From: Polyangiaceae bacterium
GTDB taxonomy: Bacteria > Myxococcota_A > Polyangia > Polyangiales > Polyangiaceae
Length of the DNA stretch: 64,000 nucleotides
Direction of reading: 5' to 3'
NCBI GenBank assembly: GCA_947475525.1
Contig: CANJMI010000004.1
Location: 244,333-308,332, forward strand
Made by a program: the position numbers and the translations under genes. Numbering within the stretch: position 1 is the first letter of the stretch; each line of letters starts with the position of its first letter. Below the pieces are notes generated by a model. That model made no database searches and was not told where the DNA came from. It was given only the letters and a program-made list of their open reading frames with translations. This document shows, one piece after another, positions 53,137-60,158 of this stretch.

Positions 53137-53882
53137 ACGGAGAAACCGACGTTACGGGAAGCGACGGCCCTTCGAACTCTTCGGAGTGGCCGTCCTCCGG
53201 CCGCGCGCTCACCGTGTCGGTACTCGTGACGCTCGTGGTGACGGCAGCGTCGCACCTTCTGCCTGACGATTACGCGAACCTCGCCGTCGCGACGATTTTT
53301 CTCGGGGCGACATGGTGGCTCGTGCTGCGACGCGACACCGCGAGCGTTCGGGCGTTCGGCATGTCGCTCGGAGGTTGGTTCGAATCGGAACCCCTCGAGC
53401 GCCGCCGCGCCGTTCGCGCGTTGTTCGGTGCGCTCGCCTGGATGACCGCGCTCGGCATCTTAGTTTTCCCCGTGTTTATCCTCGCGTTCGGCAAGGTGTG
53501 GGCCCCGACGCGCACGTTCGTGTGGCACCTTCCGCGTGATTGGTTCGACCGCCTCGCGGGTCAGGTGCTCGTGGTCGCGCTGCCCGAAGAAGCGTTCTTT
53601 CGCGGCTACTTGCAAAGTGCGCTGGATGCCCGCTGGCGCTCACGCTTCCGCCTTTTCGATGCAGACATGGGCCCGGGCTGGCTCGTGTCCTCCGCTATTT
53701 TTGCAGTCGGCCACGTGATGACGGTGCCCGATCCCGCACGCCTCGCGGTGTTTTTTCCCGCGCTCGTGTTCGGCTGGCTGCGCACGCGAACGGGCGGAAT
53801 CGGGGCGGGCATCGCGTTCCACGCGGCATGCAACCTGCTCTCGACGATGTTGGCGCACGGCTACGGCTTGAGTCGCCACTGA
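53133..53882 (+). CDS. CPBP family glutamic-type intramembrane protease
   Basis: The 249-residue membrane protein has the CPBP/Abi motifs: EEAFFRG (Glu152, Glu153, Arg157), a second His in AVGH (194), and FHAACN (His230, Asn234). Several membrane segments surround them, and the N-terminal 25 residues are polar. Family members cut substrates in the membrane, for example CAAX-type and C-terminal sorting signals; some myxobacterial members process MYXO-CTERM proteins. The substrate here is unknown. It is translated with the TPR gene. Confidence 0.88.
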   Translation: MNGETDVTGSDGPSNSSEWPSSGRALTVSVLVTLVVTAASHLLPDDYANLAVATIFLGATWWLVLRRDTASVRAFGMSLGGWFESEPLERRRAVRALFGALAWMTALGILVFPVFILAFGKVWAPTRTFVWHLPRDWFDRLAGQVLVVALPEEAFFRGYLQSALDARWRSRFRLFDADMGPGWLVSSAIFAVGHVMTVPDPARLAVFFPALVFGWLRTRTGGIGAGIAFHAACNLLSTMLAHGYGLSRH

Positions 53883-53945
53883 GGCTCCATCGAGCACCCC
53901 GCGAGGCCTTCGTTGTCGCACCGATGAGCGGCGCGTTCTTGCCGC

Positions 53946-54386
53946 TTACACGAGCGATTGTTTGAGTTGCGCGGTGAGCTTGAAGTACTCGCTCCGCGGA
54001 TACGGACGATTCAAGATGTGAAACTCGCGGCCCGCGATTCCAACGCAACCGAAGCAGTAACGGCAGTCGTCGCAGTCGGTGCAACGCTCGAGGTAGGCCG
54101 ATCGGGAGCAGCGCTCCGCATGCGCACAGTGCGTGCACCCCACCAAGCCGCGCGAAGCGAAACAGTGATTCGAATCGACGCATGCTTCGCAATCGACGCA
54201 GTAATTGCACCGCGCGAGATCGCGCGAGTTTTTGCAAAACGTCGAATCGGTGCAGCGCGCGCAGGCGACACATTGGACACACCGCTCATTGTCACGGCGG
54301 GCCGCATGCTGCTTGACGAGCTCGGCGAGCGACCGGGAAAATTCGCGCGGTTCGATGACGGGGACCGACGGCACTTCAGGCGGCAT
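53946..54386 (-). CDS. Cys-rich repeat protein
   Basis: The 146-residue protein contains 18 Cys between residues 36 and 114. They lie in a near-regular pattern, CxxCxxCxxC, then five residues, Cys, then eight residues. Two units of 24 residues are complete and later ones are shorter. No signal peptide or known zinc finger pattern is visible. The spacing could bind several metals or build a Cys-lined solenoid. The stop/start overlap (TGATG) with the upstream gene implies coupling. I do not recognise a family. Confidence 0.72.
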   Translation of the reverse strand: MPPEVPSVPVIEPREFSRSLAELVKQHAARRDNERCVQCVACARCTDSTFCKNSRDLARCNYCVDCEACVDSNHCFASRGLVGCTHCAHAERCSRSAYLERCTDCDDCRYCFGCVGIAGREFHILNRPYPRSEYFKLTAQLKQSLV

Positions 54387-55027
54387 CAGGAACTCACCGG
54401 AGCGTCGTCGGAATCGGCAAGCACCGCGTGCCGCATGGCCTCGTTCACTTTGAGTTGAAGGAAACGCCGCAATGCACCGGCGACGGCGCGCGTCGTCGAT
54501 TCATCGGCGAGCTCCTCGATTTGACGCAACCGCGACTCGAGCACGGCGCGACGCTCGATTCCGACCTCCGCGTCAGCGAGAATCGCATGCAGCGTCTCTA
54601 TCGCTTGGGCCACCTTCGCCTCATCCCGATGCTCGAGCATCTGAAGCCAAACGGCCTGAGTGCGCGGGAGCTCGAACGATTTTCCGAGATAGTCATCCAC
54701 GGCGCGCGTGACCAACGCTCGTCCTTCCGCTGTGAGCACGCGTGCGAGCAAACGCTGGCGTTCTTGCTCCTTCGGATCCGTCACCGGCTTCGGTCCCCCG
54801 ACAAGCCGCGCCACACGCTTCACGGCGACGACCGGCCGAGCGTCCTCCGTCGGCGATGCGGCTTGCACGAAGACGTCGGGGCTTCCACTCCGCGCCCCAG
54901 CCGGCTTCAAGAGCGGATCGTGCCAGACTTGGGCCTCGGTCCGGAAGGACGCGTCGCGCGCGCCAGTCCTCCGACGGCCGTTGCCCCCGCCATTCGCTGC
55001 CCTCGATCCACGTCGCGCTTGCGCCAT
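54386..55027 (-). CDS. Hypothetical protein with helical C-terminal domain
   Basis: The 213-residue product has a polar, Arg/Gly-rich first half, probably disordered. Its second half is helical (about 90-205), with RLLARVLTAEGRALVTRAVDDYL and EAKVAQAIETLHAILADAEVGI. The start at 55027 was chosen because it begins MAQARRGSR, and the upstream frame runs into the divergent promoter region of ilvE. No family was recognised. It ends in a one-base overlap with the Cys-rich gene, so they are probably co-translated. Confidence 0.65.
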   Translation of the reverse strand: MAQARRGSRAANGGGNGRRRTGARDASFRTEAQVWHDPLLKPAGARSGSPDVFVQAASPTEDARPVVAVKRVARLVGGPKPVTDPKEQERQRLLARVLTAEGRALVTRAVDDYLGKSFELPRTQAVWLQMLEHRDEAKVAQAIETLHAILADAEVGIERRAVLESRLRQIEELADESTTRAVAGALRRFLQLKVNEAMRHAVLADSDDAPVSS

Positions 55028-55182
55028 AATCGGTCGGGTTGGATTAACACAAGCTTCGCGTAGCGGGGCTGAAAACTCGGCGGCATTCTTCAGGACCACG
55101 TCGCCACGCGCCTCACGCAAGGAAGGCCGAAAGGAGGCTTGGCTCCCCACGACAAAGCCTGTACTCGGGAGTCAACCGCGCC

Positions 55183-56106
55183 ATGGCCATCGAGAAGCTC
55201 AAGAAGATTTGGCTAGACGGAGAGCTCGTCGACTGGGAGTCGGCGAACATCCACGTTTTGTCGCATTCGCTTCACTACGGTCTCGGAGCCTTCGAAGGCA
55301 TCCGGGCCTACCAACGGACGAACGGCTCGACGACCGTGTTCCGCCTGCCCGAGCACATGCAGCGTCTTATGGACACCTGCAAGCTCATCGCGATGAAGCC
55401 AGAGTTCACGAAGGAGCAACTCTGCCGTGCGAGCACCGAGCTGCTTCGAGCGAACGACCTGACCGAAGGCTACCTCCGCCCGATCGTCTTCGTCGGTGAC
55501 GGAACCATGGGCGTCTACGCACCCGAGAACCGCATCCGAACCGCGATCATCGCGTGGAAGTGGGGCGCCTACCTCGGTACGACCGCACTCGAGCAAGGCG
55601 TGCGTACGAAGATCTCGGCGTGGGTCCGCCACCATCCGAGCATCGCGTTCGCCAAAGGCAAAATCATGGGCCAGTACACCAATTCGGTGCTCGCGAAGCG
55701 CGAAGCGAAGACCGCCGGGTACGACGAAGCCATCATGCTCGACACCCATGGCCACGTCTGCGAAGGCTCTGGTGAAAACCTCTTCATCGTGAAGAACGGC
55801 AAGCTCATCACGCCGCCGCTTTCGTCGTCGATCCTCGGCGGGATCACCCGCGAGTCGGTCCTCCAGCTGGCCCGCGAACTGGGAATTCCCGTCGCCGAGG
55901 AGCTGCTCACGCGCGACCAACTCTACCTCGCTGACGAGGCTTTCTTCACGGGCACAGCGGTCGAGCTCACTCCGATCCGCGAGGTCGACGACCGAGCGAT
56001 CGGCGAAGGCAAGCCGGGGCCGATCACGCTGCGGTTGCAGCAGCGCTACTTCGACGTCGTCAAAGGCAACGACGAGAGCCATCCTGACTGGCTTACGCTC
56101 GTCTGA
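55183..56106 (+). CDS. ilvE: Branched-chain amino acid aminotransferase
   Basis: The 307-residue enzyme is a class IV PLP aminotransferase with KKIWLDGELVDWESANIHV, HSLHYGLGAFEGIRAY and RLPEHMQRL. The PLP lysine segment is GQYTNSVLAKREAKTAGYDE, and VCEGSGENLFIV and TGTAVELTPIREVD are also present. Length and motifs match IlvE of valine, leucine and isoleucine metabolism. It is divergent from the 54386-55027 gene. Confidence 0.96.
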   Translation: MAIEKLKKIWLDGELVDWESANIHVLSHSLHYGLGAFEGIRAYQRTNGSTTVFRLPEHMQRLMDTCKLIAMKPEFTKEQLCRASTELLRANDLTEGYLRPIVFVGDGTMGVYAPENRIRTAIIAWKWGAYLGTTALEQGVRTKISAWVRHHPSIAFAKGKIMGQYTNSVLAKREAKTAGYDEAIMLDTHGHVCEGSGENLFIVKNGKLITPPLSSSILGGITRESVLQLARELGIPVAEELLTRDQLYLADEAFFTGTAVELTPIREVDDRAIGEGKPGPITLRLQQRYFDVVKGNDESHPDWLTLV

Positions 56107-56120
56107 GCGAACCCTTGCGA

Positions 56121-56777
56121 ATGCGCGCGCTCCTTCGAGACCGCGTCCTCATCGGCGCCCTGGCGGTCGCGCTCGGAGGCTGCACCGCGGCAAGAGACGG
56201 CGGCCTTCCTTCGAACGTGGCGCAAAAACCGCGTGCCCGCGTCGACACGCTGCGTGATCCCGCTACGAAGTTCGAGCGCCTGGCACTCAAGCGCTTCCGA
56301 TTGTCCCTTGAGCTTCCGGACGCGAGCGGCTGGCACCCGGCACGAAAAAAGAGTCGCTTCGTCGAGCTCGACCACGAGGCAACGGGCTCGACCCTCGTCG
56401 TGCGGAGCTGGCTCTCAAACGACCGCATGATCCCTGCGACGTGCGAGGCCGATGCCCGGCTTTATCGAGAGTTTCCGCGCGGCGGCGAGCTCTTGTCGAC
56501 GGAACATCGCCGCATCGCGGAATTCGAATCGGAGGTGCGCGTCGCCGTTAGTTTGGGGGCGCGGCCGACGGGCTATGTGACGGCATTTGGCGCGCGCGGT
56601 CGCACCTGCTTCGCCTTCGCGTTCACGACTGAAGCGAGTGGACCCGATGCACGCGCAGCCATCGACGAGCGCCTTGCCTTGATCGAGCAACGCACCCTCG
56701 CGACCCTGCGTGCGCTCGAAGCGCTCAGCCCGCAGTCTCGCGAATCTCACGAACGAGACGACACATCTCCGCCGTGA
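56121..56777 (+). CDS. Lipoprotein of unknown function
   Basis: The 218-residue product has a lipobox in GALAVALGGC. The mature part begins with Arg- and Lys-rich segments, then a region of alternating strands (FRLSLELPDASGWHPARKK, STLVVRSWLSND). No family was recognised. It follows ilvE by 14 bases. Its last 53 bases overlap the convergent isocitrate dehydrogenase gene. A TTG two codons before is another possible start. Confidence 0.7.
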   Translation: MRALLRDRVLIGALAVALGGCTAARDGGLPSNVAQKPRARVDTLRDPATKFERLALKRFRLSLELPDASGWHPARKKSRFVELDHEATGSTLVVRSWLSNDRMIPATCEADARLYREFPRGGELLSTEHRRIAEFESEVRVAVSLGARPTGYVTAFGARGRTCFAFAFTTEASGPDARAAIDERLALIEQRTLATLRALEALSPQSRESHERDDTSPP

Positions 56778-57744
56778 ACTCGCTCGTGCCAGCCTTGCCA
56801 CCGATGTCACCCGTGACAACCTTGCGCTCCTCGTATTGACGGAGAATCGCCTTGTGAATCGCATTGGCCGCGGCGGTCTCGCCGAGGTGATGCAACATCA
56901 TCACGGCACTTTGGATGAGCGCGGTCGGGTTCGCGAGGCCCTTGCCCGCGATGTCGGGCGCCGTGCCGTGAACCGCCTCGAAAACCGCGGCATCGTCGCC
57001 GATGTTCGCGCCCGGAACGAAGCCGAGACCGCCGACGAGTCCAGCTCCGAGATCCGACAAGATGTCGCCATAAAGGTTCTCGGTCACGAGGACGCCGAGG
57101 CTGTTCGGATCCCTCACCATCACCATCGCGGCCGCGTCGACGATCATCTCCCGAAGCTCGATGGTCGGGTGCAGCGGGGCGACTTTCCGCGTCGCGTCGA
57201 GGGCGAGCCCGTCCGATATTTTCATGATGTTCGCCTTGTGCACGAAGGTCACACGCGGCCGGCCATGGCTCTCGGCGTAGCGGAATGCGAACTCCGCAAT
57301 GCGCCGCGAGCTGCGCTCCGTGGTGAGCTTGATGCTCTGCGCGACGCCCTGCATGATCATCAGCTCGAGGCCCGCGTAGAGGCCTTCGGTGTTCTCTCGA
57401 ACGATGACGATATCGACGTCGAAGCGCGACTCGACTTGCGGCAAACTCTTAATCGGTCGGACGTTCGCGTAGAGGTCGAGTGACTGGCGCAGCGTGACGT
57501 TTACCGAGCGAAAACCGCCGCCGATCGGCGTGCCGCACGGGCCCTTCAAGGCGCAGCGATTCGCGCGAATGGACTCGAGCACCCGCGCGGGCAGAGGCTC
57601 GCCTTCGGTGCGCGCTACCTCGAGACCGGCGGTCTGGATGTCCCAGTCGACCGAGACGCCTGCCGCGGCGATGACGGTGCGAGTAGCCTCGCTGACTTCG
57701 GGTCCGATTCCGTCACCTGGAATGAGTGTGATGCGATGGGTCAT
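56725..57744 (-). CDS. NAD-dependent isocitrate dehydrogenase-type enzyme
   Basis: The 339-residue enzyme is of the isocitrate/isopropylmalate dehydrogenase family: ITLIPGDGIGPEVSEAT, then RSVNVTLRQSLDLYANVRP, VRENTEGLYAG and a C-terminal GTAPDIAGKGLANP. The Ser-x-Asn before the LR substrate Arg fits isocitrate rather than isopropylmalate. Length fits the short NAD-linked type (IDH3-like). It oxidises isocitrate to 2-oxoglutarate. Substrate assignment rests on this motif only. It overlaps the convergent lipoprotein gene. Confidence 0.88.
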   Translation of the reverse strand: MTHRITLIPGDGIGPEVSEATRTVIAAAGVSVDWDIQTAGLEVARTEGEPLPARVLESIRANRCALKGPCGTPIGGGFRSVNVTLRQSLDLYANVRPIKSLPQVESRFDVDIVIVRENTEGLYAGLELMIMQGVAQSIKLTTERSSRRIAEFAFRYAESHGRPRVTFVHKANIMKISDGLALDATRKVAPLHPTIELREMIVDAAAMVMVRDPNSLGVLVTENLYGDILSDLGAGLVGGLGFVPGANIGDDAAVFEAVHGTAPDIAGKGLANPTALIQSAVMMLHHLGETAAANAIHKAILRQYEERKVVTGDIGGKAGTSEFTAEMCRLVREIRETAG

Positions 57745-57878
57745 GGTTCGTTGCCGCGCATTCTGCCCTAAGCAGAGTCGAACAGGGCCTCGTTCGTGGG
57801 GCGGGAGGGTCGCATAGGCCGCGCCGGCGGTGCGAGTGCGCTTGCGGTGCTCCGAAGGGTTTGGTAGCGCTCTCCGTC

Positions 57879-58724
57879 ATGACGCGTTCTGGGTTGGGTA
57901 CCGCTTGTGTGGGTTTCCTCGTCTGCATGACGGCAGCGTGCGGCCACTCCGAAGAAGAGTGGCTCGCTCAGCTTGGCAAGTACGAGCAGCTCGTTACGCA
58001 GAACAACGACACCAAGCGCAAACATGCGGAGGTGAGCGCCCAACTCCAGGCCGAGAAGGACCGCGCGTTGAAGCTTGCTCACGACCTCGAGTCGATGGGC
58101 ATCGACATGAAGAAGCTCGGTGCCGACTTGGACACGCGTAACACCGAGCTCGGTCAGCTCTCGGCGACGCAGCGGGATCTCGAAGCCGCGCTCTCTGAAT
58201 ACAAGAAGCGCGCCGACCAGCTCGAGCGAATCAAGCAGCGCTTCGAACAGCTTCGCAAAAAACTCGAGACGCTGACGAGCCTCGGTCTGTCGGTCAGCAT
58301 CCGCAACAACCGGATGATGATCTCGCTGCCCGGTGACGTGCTCTTCGATACGGGCAGAGACAGCCTGAAGAAGGACGGCCAGTCGATCCTCGACAAGGTG
58401 GCGCAGATCATCAACGCGGACGCTTCGCTTCGATCGCGCTTCTACCAAGTTGCCGGACACACCGACAACGAGCCCCTCAGGGGCGGCGTGTTCCGGGACA
58501 ACTGGGGCCTCTCGCTGATGCGCGCGCGCACGGTGCTCCTCTACCTCATCGATCCGGATAAGGGAGCACTGCCCGACAAGCGCTGGAGCGCCGCCGGCTT
58601 CGCGGACACCGACGCTATCACCGAGAACGAGTCGCCCGAGGGGCGCCGGAAGAACCGTCGCTGCGAGCTTGTCGTCGTGCCAAGCGCTGAAGAAATGCTC
58701 GATTTGAAGAACATCGCTCAATAA
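57879..58724 (+). CDS. OmpA-family lipoprotein with coiled coil
   Basis: The 281-residue protein starts with a lipoprotein signal (GFLVCMTAAC, Cys21). A coiled coil follows at about 30-130 (LERIKQRFEQLRKKLETL and related). The OmpA-type C-terminal domain at about 150-270 has LPGDVLFDTGRDSLKK, VAGHTDNEPL, NWGLSLMRARTVLLYL and RRKNRRCELVV. It resembles the 28672 gene in layout. Only nine bases separate its stop from the selenoprotein start, so the two are probably co-transcribed. A TTG six codons earlier is an alternative start. Confidence 0.9.
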   Translation: MTRSGLGTACVGFLVCMTAACGHSEEEWLAQLGKYEQLVTQNNDTKRKHAEVSAQLQAEKDRALKLAHDLESMGIDMKKLGADLDTRNTELGQLSATQRDLEAALSEYKKRADQLERIKQRFEQLRKKLETLTSLGLSVSIRNNRMMISLPGDVLFDTGRDSLKKDGQSILDKVAQIINADASLRSRFYQVAGHTDNEPLRGGVFRDNWGLSLMRARTVLLYLIDPDKGALPDKRWSAAGFADTDAITENESPEGRRKNRRCELVVVPSAEEMLDLKNIAQ

Positions 58725-58733
58725 GGAGCCGTC

Positions 58734-58949
58734 ATGATTTACGAAATCCGCTACTGCGTAATGTGAAGCTACCTTCCAAAGGCCTCGAGTCTCGGGGCTG
58801 CGATGAAGGCGAAGACGGGCGTAAGTGTGAAGCTTACGCCAGGTGGGCGCGGTGAGTTCAGCGTGCTCGCCGACGGCAAGGTGCTCTGGGACAAGTCTCA
58901 GACGCACCGGTTTCCCGAGCACGCGGAGATCCTCTCGCAGTTGGCGTAA
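58734..58949 (+). CDS. selW: SelW-like (Rdx family) selenoprotein with in-frame UGA
   Basis: The frame from ATG 58734 to TAA 58949 holds 71 residues, with one internal TGA at 58764-58766. Read as Sec it gives MIYEIRYCVMUSYLPKASSL, so Cys8 and Sec11 form a CxxU redox motif in the exact place of the CxxC/U site of SelW/Rdx proteins. Downstream features also fit the family: KLTPGGRGEFSVLADGKVLW and the FPEHAEI ending. A thioredoxin-like fold of about 70-80 residues is usual. The ribosome site AAGGAG lies five bases before ATG. A SECIS-like hairpin follows the TGA. Ordinary gene callers see a 10-residue peptide. SelW is a small cytoplasmic redox protein, possibly glutathione- or thioredoxin-linked. 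An unsuppressed pseudogene is the alternative, but is unlikely given the placement. Confidence 0.88.
58772..58809 (+). promoter_or_regulatory. Bacterial SECIS-like hairpin after the UGA codon
   Basis: Bases 58782-58788 (GCCTCGA) pair with 58792-58798 (TCTCGGGGC region), with one G-U, leaving a GTC loop. A lower stem CCTTC (58772-58776) pairs with GAAGG (58805-58809) across an internal loop. The loop G at 58789 is 22 bases after the TGA. Bacterial SECIS elements have a small apical loop with an early G about 16-37 bases after UGA, bound by SelB. The structure was folded by eye. Confidence 0.7.
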
Positions 58950-58994
58950 CGGCGGCGCGCATGGCGAGTGCACACGGGCACAATCGCGACCGAC

Positions 58995-60158
58995 TCAGAA
59001 GGTACCGACGAGCCCCATCCCCGTAGGTCCGAGGTACGGCGCGATGCTGGCCTGCGCCTTCGTGAAGCCTGGAAACATCGGTCCGGGCACGACGAAGGCC
59101 GACACGGTACCTGCGACCGCTCCGAGCCCGCCGAATACGAGCGCGACGTTCGATGCGTTGGCGAGCGTGATGGCGCGATCGTAATCGGGCCGCGCAGCCT
59201 CGCTGCAATTGAGCAAACTTGGGCAGAGGTCACGCGCGCGGGAAGCCGCGGAGAGCGACAGTCCGCCGGTCACCACCCAAGTGACGAAGCCGACGGCGCC
59301 GACGCCGAAGGAGCCCCACACGAGCCACGGCTTGATGGCCGCGTTCGGCGACTCGGGAACACGCGGTGGCGGCGCAATCAACGCGGGCGGCGGCGCAATC
59401 AACGCGGGCGGCGGCGCAATCAACGCGGGCGGCGGCACAATCAACGCGGGCGGCGGCGCAATCAACGCGGGCGGCGGCTCCGGTGGCAGCGGCTCCGGTG
59501 GCAGCGGCTCCGGTGGCAGCGGCTGGAGCACGAGCCGAACGGGCTGGGTGTCTTTCTCCGCAACGTTGAGCGTCATGGGCTCGGCGCGATACCTTTTCGC
59601 CGTCGCTGCGACGACGTGGGCCCCGGGATTCACTTTGCGCGGCAACGTCGCGCTGAGGCCGGTGAGCTCCACGCCATCGATCACAACCTTCGCGTCTTCG
59701 AGCTGGCCGCCGTCCGCCGCCTCGAGCGTCGCGAGCAGCGACGGGATGCGCAGCGCGAGCTCCGCCGCGAGAGACTTAGCCTTCGCGCGCGCCTTGGCAA
59801 AAGCCGCAGGTTCATTCCGCTGCGCGGGCATCAACGCGACTTGCACGCAGGTGTCGTGAGCCTCGAGGAGTTGCTCCACTTTCGTTTGGGCCAACGCGAG
59901 CAGGATCCCGGTCGTAGGCACGCCCATGATCGCGTGGGCTTGGTTGTACGCGTCGAGCGCGCCCGCAAAGTCGCTTTGCTTCGTCTTGTCGTGGCCGAGG
60001 CCGACGAGTGTGCGCGCCGTCTCTTTGTCTGCCGCGCTCGGTTCGAGACGCGCCGAGGGCTCACCGGCGTGCGCAATCATAGGTAAAACGCTACTCATCG
60101 CGAGTGCCGCGACAAGCAAGACCAAGGGGCGTGTCCGCTTAGAAGCCAAGGTCTTCAT
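58995..60158 (-). CDS. Exported PEGA-like protein with proline repeats and two membrane segments
   Basis: The 387-residue protein has a signal peptide (LVLLVAALAMSSVLPMIAHA). A TPR-like helical region follows at about 40-145. A short PEGA-like strand domain runs at about 150-210 (DAKVVIDGVELTGLSATLPRK, then PGAHVVAATAKRY). A low-complexity linker has three LPPEP and five PPALIAP repeats. Two hydrophobic segments lie near the C-terminus, WLVWGSFGVGAVGFVTWVV and VALVFGGLGAVAGTVSAFVV. This is a common myxobacterial partner of a nearby kinase. Its start overlaps the kinase stop by 20 bases. Confidence 0.8.
   Translation of the reverse strand: MKTLASKRTRPLVLLVAALAMSSVLPMIAHAGEPSARLEPSAADKETARTLVGLGHDKTKQSDFAGALDAYNQAHAIMGVPTTGILLALAQTKVEQLLEAHDTCVQVALMPAQRNEPAAFAKARAKAKSLAAELALRIPSLLATLEAADGGQLEDAKVVIDGVELTGLSATLPRKVNPGAHVVAATAKRYRAEPMTLNVAEKDTQPVRLVLQPLPPEPLPPEPLPPEPPPALIAPPPALIVPPPALIAPPPALIAPPPALIAPPPRVPESPNAAIKPWLVWGSFGVGAVGFVTWVVTGGLSLSAASRARDLCPSLLNCSEAARPDYDRAITLANASNVALVFGGLGAVAGTVSAFVVPGPMFPGFTKAQASIAPYLGPTGMGLVGTF
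59371..59520 (+). repeat. Tandem repeats: five 21-bp units then three 15-bp units
   Basis: Five copies of a 21-base unit (GGCGCAATCAACGCGGGCGG plus C, one copy with a single change) run from 59371 to 59475. They are followed directly by three exact copies of GGCTCCGGTGGCAGC at 59476-59520. Both unit lengths are multiples of three and encode the PPALIAP and LPPEP repeats of the overlapping gene, so slippage would change linker length in frame. Confidence 0.92.

Noticed and set aside
58803..58949. 48-codon frame from the ATG after the TGA, as a separate small gene
   Set aside because: It has no ribosome site and is only the C-terminal part of a SelW-type domain. Readthrough of the TGA explains both parts.
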